A stretch of DNA of 64,000 nucleotides from Pseudorhodoferax soli (GCF_003337555.1 NZ_QPJK01000003.1:54115-118114), one strand, 5' to 3'; shown: positions 1-11,136, counted from the first letter of the stretch. Numbers and translations: made by a program. The notes: generated by a model not told the origin, from the letters alone.

Positions 1-490
1 GCGCCGACGGCCTGATCGCCGTGGCGGCCGGTGCCGGCGGCCATGCCGGCTTCCAGTCGCCGTTCGCGTTGATCCAGGAGATCCGCGAATGGTTCGACGG
101 CCCGCTGCTGCTGTCGGGCGCCATCGCGTCGGGCCGCGCCATCCTGTCCGCGCAGACGCTGGGCGCCGACCTGGCCTACATCGGCTCGGCCTTCATCGCC
201 ACGCAAGAGGCCAACGCGGTGGAAGGCTACAAGCAGATGATCGTGGACAGCAGCGCCAAGGACATCGTGCACACCAACCTCATCACCGGCGTGCACGGCA
301 ACTACTTGAAGCCCTCGATCCGCAACGCCGGCATGGACCCGGATGCGCTGCCGACCAGCGATCCGACCAAGATGGACTTCGGCAGCGACCGCCAGAAGCC
401 CAAGGCCTGGAAGGAGATCTGGGGCTGCGGCCAGGGCATCGGCGTGCTGCACGACGTGCCGCCTGCGGGCGAGCTCGTGGCGCGCCTGGC
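1..490 (+). repeat. Direct repeat, left copy (nitronate monooxygenase 3' region)
   Basis: Bases 3-490 match 11303-11790 at a constant offset of 11300 with about eight substitutions and no gaps. The match may extend left beyond the window. It decays abruptly after base 490. With its partner it brackets the defence island. Confidence 0.9.
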
Positions 491-560
491 GCACGAGTAC
501 GGCCAGGCGCAACGGGAGTGGCTGCAGCGCGTCGTGCCGCAGGCGGCTCAGCCGGCCTGA
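1..560 (+). CDS. Nitronate monooxygenase (2-nitropropane dioxygenase family), 3' part, cut by left edge
   Basis: The reading frame is open from the left edge (codons from base 3) to the stop at 558-560, so about 185 C-terminal residues are visible. They contain the FMN-phosphate-binding glycine-rich stretch ADGLIAVAAGAGGHAG and the following LLSGAIASGRAI segment, which are typical of the NAD(P)H-dependent flavin oxidoreductase / nitronate monooxygenase TIM barrel. Family members oxidise alkyl nitronates using FMN and O2; the substrate here cannot be told. The same stretch is repeated at 11301-11860. The two copies differ at only about eight bases over the first 490, then diverge sharply in the last 70, changing 9 of the last 24 residues. 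The 5' end of the gene lies outside the window, so this copy is probably the one joined to a functional start. Confidence 0.85.
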   Translation, partial: ADGLIAVAAGAGGHAGFQSPFALIQEIREWFDGPLLLSGAIASGRAILSAQTLGADLAYIGSAFIATQEANAVEGYKQMIVDSSAKDIVHTNLITGVHGNYLKPSIRNAGMDPDALPTSDPTKMDFGSDRQKPKAWKEIWGCGQGIGVLHDVPPAGELVARLAHEYGQAQREWLQRVVPQAAQPA

Positions 561-1441
561 GACGAGAGCCAGACTGCCCGGATCAACGCAGGAGCGAGGG
601 CGGACCGTACCCGATCCACGACGGCAGCCAGAGGGTCGGGCGGCAGTTCGTTCTTCTTCAGAAATGCCAGCCACAGCGATCGCCGAGAGGCATCGTGCGC
701 AAACGCGTCGGTCAGCCCAATGGGCATCACATCGGGAACGAGGGTGCCGCGTCTTTCGAAGGTGGCCTGGATGGCGCGGGCCTGCAACTCGGGGTCCAGC
801 TGTTCTCTGTCCAGCAGCACCAATAGATCGAAATAGTCCTTCAGACGGGTGTTGGTCATGCCCAGCAGGGCGATGGCGTGGAGCTTCTCTGCGATGACGG
901 TGTAGATGGGGTACGCGCGCAGCCTGGGCGCGGGCATCCCGTCCAGCAAGACCGTTTAGATCGCATCCACTGGCGCCGGTGTGACGGCGTCGCCGAAGCC
1001 AACGTCGATCTGCGTCTTGCAGCGTGCCTTGGCCAATTCGGCGGCGATCAAGATACGCACCCCGCCGTAGCCGGCCTCCTTGCGGATCGTCTCGGCCGTG
1101 ACCGAGGCCGGGTCGAAGACGATGCCGTCGTCGACCTCCACAGCGGCAATGTCGCGGAAGGTGTCGGCCACGGCTGTCGGATCGCTTGGGCCGAAGCCGA
1201 GCAGGTCGGCATCGCGCGTGGCCCGGTGCGGCATCTCGTACCAGAGCGTGAACAGCAGCGCACCCTTGAGCAGGAAACGGTCCGCATGCTGCGACCGGGT
1301 CAAGCGGTAGAGGATGCGCTCCAGCGCAAAGCGCACCAGCACTTGGTTGAAGTCCACGCCCTGCGTCTTGGCGACGTTGAGCAGACGCGCCCGGACCGAA
1401 GCGGCGACATTTGCCTGGCCCGGTGCGGGTGCTGGGTTCAC
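548..1441 (-). pseudogene. abiEii: AbiEii-type nucleotidyltransferase toxin gene, interrupted by in-frame TAA
   Basis: Two collinear open segments in the same frame (1441 down to 959, and below 956 to 548) are separated by a single TAA at 956-958. Read through, they give a protein of about 297 residues, the usual size of AbiEii toxins. The N-terminal half carries FLLKGALLFTLW and RDADLLG, the nucleotidyltransferase core with its DxD metal ligands. The C-terminal half carries IAEKLHAI and the DYFDLLVL block of DUF1814. The type IV toxin inactivates its target by nucleotidylation (the well-studied homologue MenT modifies tRNA). The GTG start overlaps the abiEi stop by 4 bases. The 3' end overlaps the nitronate monooxygenase stop by 13 bases, convergently. 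The stop would truncate the protein after the catalytic core; a sequencing error or a tyrosine-codon mutation are both possible. Confidence 0.8.
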
Positions 1442-2043
1442 TGGATGCTCTCCAGGTAGGGCCGCACGACGTTGGCGACGCGGCAGATCTCAGCGTAGCG
1501 CCAGATGTCGTCGACGGATGCCTTGCCCTGTGCCCGCGCGTCCTTCAGCGCTTCGAGCGCCACGTCCAGGCCGATCTTCTGGCGGTGCTTGAAGCAGTCC
1601 GCCACGGTCTTGGCAACGCCATACACGCGCAGCGTGACGCCATCGCGCTCGAACGCCTCGACGCCTGCCATGCCGGCCTCGCCGCTGACCTGCACCATCC
1701 GGATCGGTGGATAGTCGATGCGGGGCGCATGGCTGCCGCGCGGCATCGCGATCCACACCTGGCGCGGCAGTTGGGTGGTCAGCTCGTGGAACTGCAGCGC
1801 CGTGAGCAGGCAGAACACGGCTTGCGGAACTTTGACGGCGACGGTGACGAGGCTTTCGTGCTCCGATCCCTGGGCGTCTGGCAGACGGTACAGGCCGCGC
1901 CCTGTTCGCTCCAACAGGCCGGCGGCGGTCAGGCGTGTCAGGACAACGCGGGGAGCATCGATGGCATCCAGGTCACTGGCGCGCAACAGTCCCTTCTGGC
2001 GGGCGAGGCCGAGGACGCGCTGCGTGTGGGTGTCGTGAAGCAT
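1438..2043 (-). CDS. abiEi: AbiEi-type antitoxin / transcriptional regulator
   Basis: The 201-residue protein has an N-terminal winged helix (LGLARQKGLLRASDLDA ... VVLTRLTAAGLLERTGRGLYRL) of the AbiEi_4 type. It is followed by the C-terminal antitoxin domain with the KTVADCFKHRQKIGLDVALEAL block. Family members neutralise AbiEii toxins (type IV toxin-antitoxin) and repress their own promoter by binding inverted repeats. It is directly upstream of, and overlaps by 4 bases, the broken toxin gene. If the toxin is inactive the antitoxin may be kept only as a DNA-binding regulator or against related toxins elsewhere (inference). The upstream 73-base gap holds a candidate operator. Confidence 0.85.
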   Translation of the reverse strand: MLHDTHTQRVLGLARQKGLLRASDLDAIDAPRVVLTRLTAAGLLERTGRGLYRLPDAQGSEHESLVTVAVKVPQAVFCLLTALQFHELTTQLPRQVWIAMPRGSHAPRIDYPPIRMVQVSGEAGMAGVEAFERDGVTLRVYGVAKTVADCFKHRQKIGLDVALEALKDARAQGKASVDDIWRYAEICRVANVVRPYLESIQ

Positions 2044-2116
2044 GAGGGAGTATGTTCCGTTTCTTCGTCGAGTGTAAGTATTTGACGAGAGAATGGAACA
2101 TTGGGACTTGATGCCT
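2044..2116 (-). promoter_or_regulatory. Promoter/operator region of abiEi-abiEii
   Basis: The gap between the ATPase gene and abiEi contains an exact 7-bp inverted repeat, ATGTTCC at 2052-2058 and GGAACAT at 2095-2101, with an AT-rich spacer. AbiEi proteins are known to bind paired inverted repeats around their own promoter, so this is a good operator candidate. A weak minus-strand -10 (TACACT) lies within the spacer. Confidence 0.5.
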
Positions 2117-4378
2117 TCAGGGAGGAATCGTGTGCTTGGAGGCCTCTTCGGTCGCCTCTACGGCTTCTCGCATCATCATCCGGTAATGCGGGAGATGTTC
2201 GGATACCTCGAACACCTTCTTGAACACACGAAGGTGCCGTTCGATGGACGAGTCGTCCAACGCGAGGTGCAGATCGTCGAGTGCGCCGTGCGACCCAGCG
2301 TTTACCCATGAGAACAGCGACTTGCAAACTGGCTGATCGGCCGGCTCGAACTTCTCCCACAACTTGTTGAGATCCCAGCCACCCAGGATCTTGAAGTAGG
2401 TCTCAAGGATTCGTCGAAGGGTGTTCTGGACCCCAGGTTGAGGCGGACCCGGTCGACGCAATTCCGTCCAGAGCATCTCGTAGGAGCTGGATACTGGATT
2501 GCCGTCGTGAAACTCCACACACGAGTGGCCGCCGACTTTGCGGACGATCCAAAACGTCTCGTCCTGCAGCGAGACCTTTTTTCGGTTTGAATCGAACGAG
2601 ACTTCTTTGTGGAAGTGCACGTTGTGGGTCAGAACGAAGAGCTGCTTGACTGGCCCTTGCCTGCGCCTGATCGACTCGATCAAGCGGTGGATCAAGCTGC
2701 TGACAATGAACAACACATCGCTATCCAAACTCGAGACAGGGTCGTCCAACACGACAACACGCTCGTTCTGTGTGCCAGTGCCGCTGGCGCTGCCCTGCGC
2801 GAGGAAATAAAAGTAGAGAAACGTGATGAACGTGCGCTCACCTTCGCTGAGCGTTTTGCGGGCACTCGAACCGTCCGCTCGGCGCAGGCGGTAGCGGTCT
2901 CGACTTCCGTCGCGCTCGATGGAAAAACTGGTGAAGCCGTAGGAGGTGAGCAACTTGTTGATTTCGTCGACTGTCGGTTGAACGCTCGTGGCTTCCTTTT
3001 CGAGGTCCTGGATTTTCGCCTCGACGGTCTTCACGTCGTTCTCGAATTTGTCGATCTGTTCGTTGAGTCTGTCGACGGCTCGTTGGATGCCGGTTGCCTT
3101 GCGAAAATGCTCGTCCAGGTCGGCTTTGAGTTCGACGTCGACGATGTGGTGCCACACCTCAGTCGTCAAACGCGCCTTCTCGGTCACCAAGTTTGCGACC
3201 GTCAAGTTGTGCGCCTTGATGGCATCGTTCGCGATGGACAGCGGCGCAAGGGTCGCCTCTGTAGCCTCCGCTGAACTTTGGAGAGCGACTGGACGGCTTG
3301 GCTCGCGGCGCTTTGTCGCGATCAGGAGCAAGTTGGCGTCGATGCGGGCGGACGCTGCGTCTCGCAGTGCTCTGAGTTTCTCCACGTCAACCCGCGGATG
3401 CTTCGCATTGAGTGGCTCGCTGATCGCCATGAGCCACACGTGCGCTTCACGTTGATACTCCGACTCTAGTGCCGCGATGGCCGCTGTGTCAGTGAGGAAG
3501 GCTTCGTCGAAGTACTTTGACAAGCTGTCTTCGAGGTTGTGCGGTAACTGTTGTTGGCAGAACGGACAGGCTCCTGCGCTTTCTGCCAAGTAAGGCTGGC
3601 CTTGCTTGACCCAGTCGCTGTTGCCCAGCTTCTCAATGAGCGCGGCGACGTCCACGTCCTTCTTTCCGACGACGACCTTCGCGAGTATCGGAGAGGATTC
3701 GAGCGCAACGAGTCTGGCCGCCGAGGGGTTCGGAATCAGACTCTCTACGGCCTTCGACGGTCCGTAGACAGTCTTAGCACGCTCGCGCATCTCGTCGATG
3801 GCTGCCGCTCTGAAACCAGACGCTGGTGTTGCTGAGCGCGTCTCGAGTACTTTTCTGAGGAATTTTGATTTGTCGTTCCGATAACCTTCGAGCGCCCCGG
3901 CGAACTGCCCCTCGTGCTGGACTTTCTGTTGCCAGCATTTGGCTTGAAGCTTCTTGCCGAGTTCAGCCAGTTCGCCGAGTTTTCCGCCCACCACCTCAAG
4001 ATCGGTTCCCTTTAGCGTCGAACGCCGATCCGCGATCTTTTCGATCAACTCGGTGGCTTGGCTTTTGAGTCGTGCGATCTCTTGCACGGCCTCGACGCTT
4101 CGCTTGCCAACAGTGAAGACGCCTTTGATGTCTTCTCCGCCGAAGTTCTCTTCGACGAAGTCGCGGTTGTAGACCAAGGCATCAATCGGTCGACCACCCT
4201 TCCAGGTTAGGGTGCAGTGGCTATGGTCGGAATGGGCTGGATCGGCGATTACGCGGGAGATCGTTGTCTTGCCGGAACCATTGGCACCGTACAAGTAGTT
4301 CACTCCCTTAAGATTGCGCAGCGACTGCGGTCCTTGTACATACGTTGCAACACCTGCCAAGCGGATTGTTTCAATCAT
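2117..4378 (-). CDS. RloC/PrrC-like AAA_13 ATPase, candidate anticodon nuclease
   Basis: About 753 residues from the chosen ATG at 4378 (GAGAG ribosome site just upstream; longer starts to 4471 are possible). Visible features in order: Walker A GANGSGKT near residue 31; long coiled-coil stretches; a CPFC zinc-hook motif near 271 in the middle of the coil; an ABC signature LSEGERT near 511; Walker B VVVLDDPVSSLDS near 545; and a C-terminal region with R-x3-E (RRILE, near 656) and NAGSH near 696. This architecture matches the AAA_13 family containing PrrC and RloC, ABC-ATPases that control a tRNA anticodon nuclease. RloC also has a zinc hook. The R/E/H residues could be the nuclease triad, but spacing differs from PrrC and this is inference. 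It lies 97 bases after the DUF4011 giant and is probably co-transcribed. Confidence 0.75.
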   Translation of the reverse strand: MIETIRLAGVATYVQGPQSLRNLKGVNYLYGANGSGKTTISRVIADPAHSDHSHCTLTWKGGRPIDALVYNRDFVEENFGGEDIKGVFTVGKRSVEAVQEIARLKSQATELIEKIADRRSTLKGTDLEVVGGKLGELAELGKKLQAKCWQQKVQHEGQFAGALEGYRNDKSKFLRKVLETRSATPASGFRAAAIDEMRERAKTVYGPSKAVESLIPNPSAARLVALESSPILAKVVVGKKDVDVAALIEKLGNSDWVKQGQPYLAESAGACPFCQQQLPHNLEDSLSKYFDEAFLTDTAAIAALESEYQREAHVWLMAISEPLNAKHPRVDVEKLRALRDAASARIDANLLLIATKRREPSRPVALQSSAEATEATLAPLSIANDAIKAHNLTVANLVTEKARLTTEVWHHIVDVELKADLDEHFRKATGIQRAVDRLNEQIDKFENDVKTVEAKIQDLEKEATSVQPTVDEINKLLTSYGFTSFSIERDGSRDRYRLRRADGSSARKTLSEGERTFITFLYFYFLAQGSASGTGTQNERVVVLDDPVSSLDSDVLFIVSSLIHRLIESIRRRQGPVKQLFVLTHNVHFHKEVSFDSNRKKVSLQDETFWIVRKVGGHSCVEFHDGNPVSSSYEMLWTELRRPGPPQPGVQNTLRRILETYFKILGGWDLNKLWEKFEPADQPVCKSLFSWVNAGSHGALDDLHLALDDSSIERHLRVFKKVFEVSEHLPHYRMMMREAVEATEEASKHTIPP

Positions 4379-4475
4379 GCGGCTCTCTTGCTTCATGCAG
4401 CCTGGAGGCGACCCGGCGCGCGTTGTTGTTCCCTGGTTCTTGCTGATCCAGGGGGCGGTGCCGAAGCACAAGCGT

Positions 4476-7400
4476 TCACCCCCTCGCCCCCTGTAGAACC
4501 TGCTCCAGCCGCGCCCGACTCGAAGCGGCGAGCCGGCTCACCCCCATGGTCCGCGCCATCGCAATCACTGCCTCATGACCGGTCCGCCCCGACCGCAACA
4601 CGCGCCGCGCCAGCGGCAGCAATTCCTGCTCGCAGATCTCCTGCACGCTGCGCGCGCCTTCGTCGTCGCCCGCGGGCCTGAAATCCACGTCCGTCCCCGG
4701 CACCAGGCCCTCCGGCCAGTAGAAGGTGCCGCCCGCTTCCTCGGTCATGCCGAAACGCTGGCGCGCGATGCGTTCCACTCGCTCCTGGATTCGGCTGCCC
4801 GTCCGTTGGAACCCGTGGGCGCGCGCGATACGCCGCGCCAGCACAGCGTCGAGCACCGGCCCTTCTTGCTGCACCACGCATGCGACCATGGCCTGCAGCA
4901 CCTCGTCATAGCCGATGTCGTGAAAGCGCTCGGGCGCGATGGCGTCGGGCGGCACGGAGTCGGCCGGTCGCGCTGCTTCGTAGCGGCGCCCGGGCACCGC
5001 ATCGGCTACGGCCTGCGCAACAAGCGGCTCGGCGGACGCGGCTCGCGCGTACAGCGCATCGGCCGGCACCAACGCATCGTGCGAGTCGGCGGTATCCGCC
5101 GCTGCCGCCTGCTCCGCCGCGCGCGCGATGGCGGCTGCCGCTTCGTCTATTGCCAGCGATTCTGGCGCGCGTTCATCGCTGCCAGCCGAATCCGCCGCGT
5201 CCTGGTGCACGACCAGGGCCGCTGCTTCCTCAGCCCTGCGCTGCCGGTCCTGCTCCAGCAGCGCCGTCAGCCCTTCATGGACGCGCTCCAGAGTGCCGCC
5301 CGGGTTCACCCACCAGTCGGTGGACCACACCCGCACGATCTGCCAGCCCAGCCCGCGCAGCACCTGTTCGCGCAGCTTGTCGCGGTCGCGCGCGGTGGCC
5401 GAGCGGTGGTAGGTGGCGCCGTCACATTCCACGCCGGCCAGGTAGCGGCCGGCGTGGTCGGGATGCACCACGCCCAGATCGACGCGGAAGGCCGAGGCGC
5501 CGATCTGCGTGTGCACCTGCCAGCCCTTGCGCTGCAGCGCGGCGGCTACGCCAGCTTCGAAGGGGCTGTCGAAGTCGCCCTGGCTGCCATGGTGGGCTTC
5601 GGCCAGCGCGCGCGGGCCGCGTTCGGCGAATTCGAGGAAATGCTTGAGGTCGCGCACGCCGGCAGCCTTGGTGCGCGACAGGTCCATCTGCTCGCCGCGC
5701 AGGCTGGCGAACACGCGCAGCTCGTGCCGCGCCCGCGTCACGGCCACGTTTAGCCGGCGCTCGCCGCCGTCGCGGTTCAGCGGTCCGAAGTTCATCGACA
5801 CCACGCCCGCCAGGTCGGGGCCATACGTGATCGAGAAGTACATGATGTCGCGCTCGTCGCCTTGCACGCTCTCCAGGTTCTTCACGAACACGGGTTCGAG
5901 TTCGACCTGGGAGAACCAGGGTTCCAGCCCCGGGTTCTTGCGGCGTTCGGCGTCCAGCAGATCTTCGATCAGGCGCTGCTGCTCGGTGTTGAAGGTGACC
6001 ACGCCGATGGTCAGACCCGAGGCGCGAAAGCCCGGTGACTGCAGGCGCGTCACCAGGTCTGCCACCAGCGCGCGGGCTTCGGGCTGGTTGATGCGGGCGC
6101 CGCCTTTTTCGTACTGGCCCTGCACATGGTGGAGGCTCACCGCGCGGTCGTCGGTGACCGGCGAGGGGAAGGTGACAAGGCCACCGCCGTAGTAACGGTG
6201 GTTGCTGAAGGCGATCAGGCTTTCGTGGCGCGAGCGGTAGTGCCAGGCCAGGGGGCGCGTCGGCAGGCTGGCGCCCAGGCATTCGTCGAGGATGCTTTCC
6301 AGGTCGCCTTCCACGTCTTCGGAGTCGCCCTCTGAACTGTCGGCACGGTCGAAGAAGTTGGTAGGCGGCAGTTGCTTGGGGTCGCCCACCATCACCACCT
6401 GGCGGCCGCGAGCCATGGCGCCGATGGCGTCCCACACGGGGATCTGCGAGGCCTCGTCGAATACCACCAGGTCGAAGCCGCGCGCGTCGGGCGAGAGGTA
6501 TTGCGCGATCGACAGCGGGCTCATCAGCAGGCAGGGCGTGAGGCGCAGCACGGCGCTGGGCACTTCCTGCAGCAACTGGCGCAGCGGCAGGTGCCGGGTC
6601 TTCTTGGTGATTTCGCGGCGCAGCACGCCCCATTCGCCGCTGCGTTGCGGGCTGTCGAGCGCGGGCAGATCGGCGCAGAGTCGGGCGCGGATCCACTGGC
6701 GGGTGAGGGCGGTGTAGGTCTCGTCCAGCGCGCGGAAGTCGTCGATGCGGCGCTCGTGCTCGGCCGAGACGAAGCGCTTGAGCACCTCGTCTTCGTCTAC
6801 CGCCGCGGACAGCCACCAGCGGGCGTAGTTGACGTCGAACGCGGTGCTGGCCTGGGCCGGTGCGATGTCGCCGGCTTGCAGTGCGCTGGCCAGCGTGGCC
6901 AGCCCGGCAGTGCGCGCGTCTGCCTGCGCACTGCGCCAGGCGCACCAGGCGTGCAGGCCGGTATGCGCGGCGTCGAGCCGAGAGGCAATGTCTGCCAGTT
7001 CCTCGGGCGTGAACTCGGCCAGGTGCCGGCGTGCCTCGTCAGGCTGGGCGGCCTGGGTGCTGAAGGCGTCGGCTGCCGCGTGCAGTACGGTCAGTGTGGC
7101 GAGGATCCGCTGGCAGGCCTGGCCAACGGGTGCGGGACCCGCAAGTTCGTGCGGGCGTTCGGCGAGCACGCGGTGGATGGCGGCCCGCATGGCATCGGCG
7201 GCCGGGGCCGGCTCGTTCAGCCCGTCCAGGCCGGCTTGCAGCAATGCGTGGAAGCGCAGCATCTGGGCGATGGCGTCCGGCGCGGTGTCCAGCGCCTGCC
7301 ACAGGCCGGGGCATTGGGCGTGCAATTCGGGCTGGTCCAACAGGCGCGCCTCAAGTGCGGCGCGGGCTTGCAGGCGCTGGTGTTCGGCCTGCAAATGCGG

Positions 7401-10400
7401 GCCGCAGCTGCCCTCGAGCACAGCAGCGTGTGCCATGTGCAGCGTGCCGCGCTGTGTGAGGCTTTGTCGCTCGTGCTCAAACGCCAGGGCCGCGCGCAGC
7501 GCTTCAGCATCGGTGTCGTGGCCGCGCCAGAGGCCGTCGCTGGGTTCGGTCAGCGGGGCCAGTTCGTCGATGCGGCGCTCCAGTTCCTGCAGCGTGGCCA
7601 GGCGTCGCGCTTCGGCCACCCAGCGCTCGCCACAACTGCCTTCAGCGGCGGCGGCCAGGCCGTCCAGCGTGTAGGGCCGTCGGGTGCGAGCGGCCTGCAG
7701 CGCGGCGTTGGCCAGTAGGGCGCTGCGAGCGTGGTCGCACCGGGTCTTCTCGCCGGCCCACAGGCCGTCAACCGCGGCACCGGGGTTGAGCTGGGCCAGC
7801 TCGTCGCGCAGACCCTTGATGCGCACCAGCGCGGCCAGATCGTCGGCGATGCGCGGCTCGCCCGTGCCTTCGATCACCGTGTCCAGCGTGGCGCGCAGCT
7901 TGCGCTTGGCAAGCGACGACAAGGGCCAGATGGCTTTGCCGGCTTTGTCCCATTCGCGCTGCAGCGCTGCGACGTTCAACTGCGCGACGCCTGAACCGTA
8001 GGGCACCGACAGGCCGGCGCGCAACGCCGCGATCTCGTCGATCCAGCGGAGGCCGCGTTCGAGTTCCTCGCACACAGTGACCGGCCAGGGCGTGCCCAGC
8101 TCGGCGTGCACGCGCTGGTGCTGGGCGATCAGATCAAGGCCCTGAGCCAGGCGGGCCTGCTGTTCGGTGGACCATGGCGCGCGCATCGCGGCCGAGTGGG
8201 CATGGTGGCGGGCCAGCAGATCGGCGGCGGCCTGCAGGTCGGCGCACAGCTGGGCGCTGTGGGGCAGGGCGCAGAACGCCCAGGGCTGGCCAGCGGCCGT
8301 TGGCAAGGCGTGGGCCAACACGCCCAGCGATGTCCGAGCGCCGCGTTGCAATGCGGGCAGTTCGATGGCCAGATGCTGGCCCAGTTGGCGGGCAGCTGCG
8401 CAGCATTGCACGCCGGCATCGCGCAGCGTGCGTGCAGCCTGCACCATGTCCTGCTGCCAGCGGGCCGACCAGTCGCTGCGGTACACCGGCGTCAGCGGGC
8501 CAGCCGCCAGGTGCTGCGGCCCAACGGCAGCGGCATTGGCCTGCAGCCGGCCGGCCAGGTTGCGCAGCGCGGTACGTGCGGCTTCGTCGTGCGTGCGGGG
8601 CGAGGGCCAGGTCAGGCCCAAATCGGGCAGGTTCGCGCCGCCGGTCACCGCGCCGATGGCCTGGTACACCGTGAGTCCGTTGCCGTGCCGGTGGTGCAGG
8701 CGCGCCACGTAGCTGGAGAGCTGTTCGCGCAGCCGGGCCAGCTCGCTCGCCTTGGCGGCCCAGTCGGCGGCATCCACCTCGCCCCGGCTTTCCCAGGACT
8801 GCTTGAGTTGCCCCAGCACGTCGAGCTTGCGCGTCTTGCTGGAGTGCAACTCCAGGCAGAACTCGCCCAGGCCCACTTCGCGCAGCCGTCGGTAGACCAC
8901 GTCCAGCGCGGCGATCTTCTCGGCGACGAACAGCACGCGCTTGCCTTCGGCCAGACACTGGGCGATGAGGTTGGCGATGGTCTGGCTCTTGCCGGTGCCG
9001 GGCGGGCCGATCAGCACAAAGTCCTTGCCGCGTGCGGCCGCCAGGATGGCCGAGAGCTGCGACGAATCGGCGGGCAGCGGGCTGAACACCTGCTGTGGTG
9101 TGTAGTCGACATCGAGCCGCCGCGCATCGGGGAAGGCGACTTCGGCCGCGCGGGCGTAGGGCTCGCGCGGCGTGTCCAGCAGGTGCGCCACCACGGGCGA
9201 GCCGCGAAGGTCTTCGGTGCGTTCAGCCAAGTCTTTCCACATCAGGTACTTGGCGAACGAGAACATGGAAAGCACCACGTCCTCGCTGACTTCCCAACCG
9301 CGGATGTCCTTGATGGCGGCGCGCACGCGCTTCCAAAGGCCAGAAATGTCCAGACCGCTTTCGTCGCGCGGCAAGTCACCGGCAGGCACGCCCAGGTCGA
9401 GCTGGAAGTCCTGGCGCAGCATCTCCATCAATGTGGGGTTGAAGCGTGGTTCGTCTTCGTGCAGTTGCAGCGTGAAGCCCGCGCGGGCGCTGCGGCGGTC
9501 CAGCGTCACTGGCAGCAGCAGGAGGGGGGCCTTGACGCGGACCTCAGGCTTGTCGGGTCGCGTCCACACCAGGAAGCCGAGTGCCAGGAACAAAGTATTG
9601 GCGCCGCCTTCCTGCAGTGCGTTGCGCGCGCCACGGTACAACTCGACCAGGCGGCTTTCCAGCTCGTGCGCGTCCAGGCGGATGAAGACCTCACGGCGCA
9701 GCAGGGCCTCGGCCGCATGCGCGCGCCGCAAATCTTCCAGGCTGCGTGCCTCATGCAATGCCTGGCTGCGCGGATCGCGGCCTTGCATCAGCTCTGGGCT
9801 TTGCAGCAGCTTGAGCGTCTGGCCTTCGGCCAGTGCGTCTTCCAGGTCGGGCGCGGCCCCGTCGAGCAGCAGTGCCTTGCTGCCGGCCTTGAAGTTGAGC
9901 AGCGCGTTGCGCAGTGACAAGTCGAGCAGTTTGCGCTGCCAGCGGGCCAGGCGGTCCTTGGGGTCGAGGTCGGTGGCAGGGGGCTCCTGCGTGATCTCGT
10001 TGGGCAGCTCCGGCGCGTCTTCCAGGGTGACGGCAGCAGGTGGGGCGTCTGCGGCCGAGACTTGATCGGGCGCTGCGTGACCCAGCGCCAGCGGTTTGAT
10101 GCGAGACATGCGGGCGCGCTGCACATCGACGGCCAACTGGAAGCTGTCGTCCTGGTCTTCACCAAGCTGGCGCTGCGCATTGGCGATGGCCTGGCTGAAC
10201 CCGACCGGCTGGCCCTGGGCGGCGAGCGTGGTTTCGAAGACCAGCAGTTCCTGCAGTTGGAGGCGCTTGCGCAGCGCCGTGATGTCGTCAACGACGGTGG
10301 TGGAGAACCGCTCGTCGCGCAGCCACACGCCAACGAAGGAATGGCCCTTGGTGAACACCAGCAGCGGGTGCAGGTGTGCCTGTTCCAAACAGGCGGCGAA

Positions 10401-11136
10401 CAGCAGCGTGAGGTCCAGGCAGGTGCCCAGACCCGTCCAGTACCTGGCCTGGGCTGCGCACCTTCTGGCCGGTGTGTTCGAAGCTGGCTGGCGGCAGCGC
10501 GTAGTGCAGTTGACGTTGCAGCACGGCTGTCCAGATGCCGGAGGCCAGTTCCCAAGCGCGCTTGGCGCCGTGGCTGTAGCCGTCGATGGCGCCGTCCTTG
10601 CCGCCGGCCTGCAGCGCCAGCGCTGCCGCCTTCAATACACGGTCGACGGCCGGATCGTTGGGCTGCACGAAGGCGGCCACCATCTCGGGCAACTGGCCAA
10701 TGCCGCCCCACTGGTTGCGCGCCAGCAGTTCGACCCTGCTTTCGTGCTGCGCGAGGACGGTCCCTGGCTGTGCCGCGGCACGTAGTTCGAAGCGAAGCGT
10801 GGACTGTTCGGACTCGGTGAGCCTCGACAGGAGCGCGCCATCGAGTTGCACGTCGAGGTCGCCGAGGTGGTAGGTCTCTCCGGCGCCTACTGCCGCGAGC
10901 TGCCAGCTGCGCGGCTTGAGGAAGGCCGGCTCCGAGGAGATCGTCAGCGTGAGGTCCGAAACCGGGCCCGGAGTGTCATTGATGACCGCCAACTCGTACA
11001 ACGCGGGCACTGCGTTCTGGAATGCCGCAAGGTTCAGGCGGAGCACCGCGGCAACCTGCAGGTGCACGACAGGTGCCGGTTCGGTTGTGGCAAGAACCTC
11101 TGACAACGCCATTGGCGCACCATCTGCCTCGCGCAT
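4476..11136 (-). pseudogene. Giant DUF4011-helicase-nuclease-DUF3320 defence protein (Hhe-like), frameshifted near 10434
   Basis: One long frame (10388 to 4476, 1970 residues) is the body. The missing N-terminus is found in another frame from 11136 (ATG with AGGA six bases upstream). The frames join at about 10434, where VLD...GLGTCLDLTLLFAACLEQA would be continuous if one base were removed or two added. The restored protein is about 2200 residues: N-terminal beta/DUF4011 region, P-loop GPPGTGKS, superfamily 1 helicase motifs VVFDEASQIP, GDPKQLPP and VAVTRARHELRVF, then a Vsr/DUF559-like nuclease domain (FRVDLGVV ... VECDGATYH ... WW) and C-terminal DUF3320. Proteins of this layout are reported as single-gene antiphage systems (the 'hhe' type). 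The frameshift separates the N-terminal domain from the helicase; it may be a mutation or a sequence error. Confidence 0.8.
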
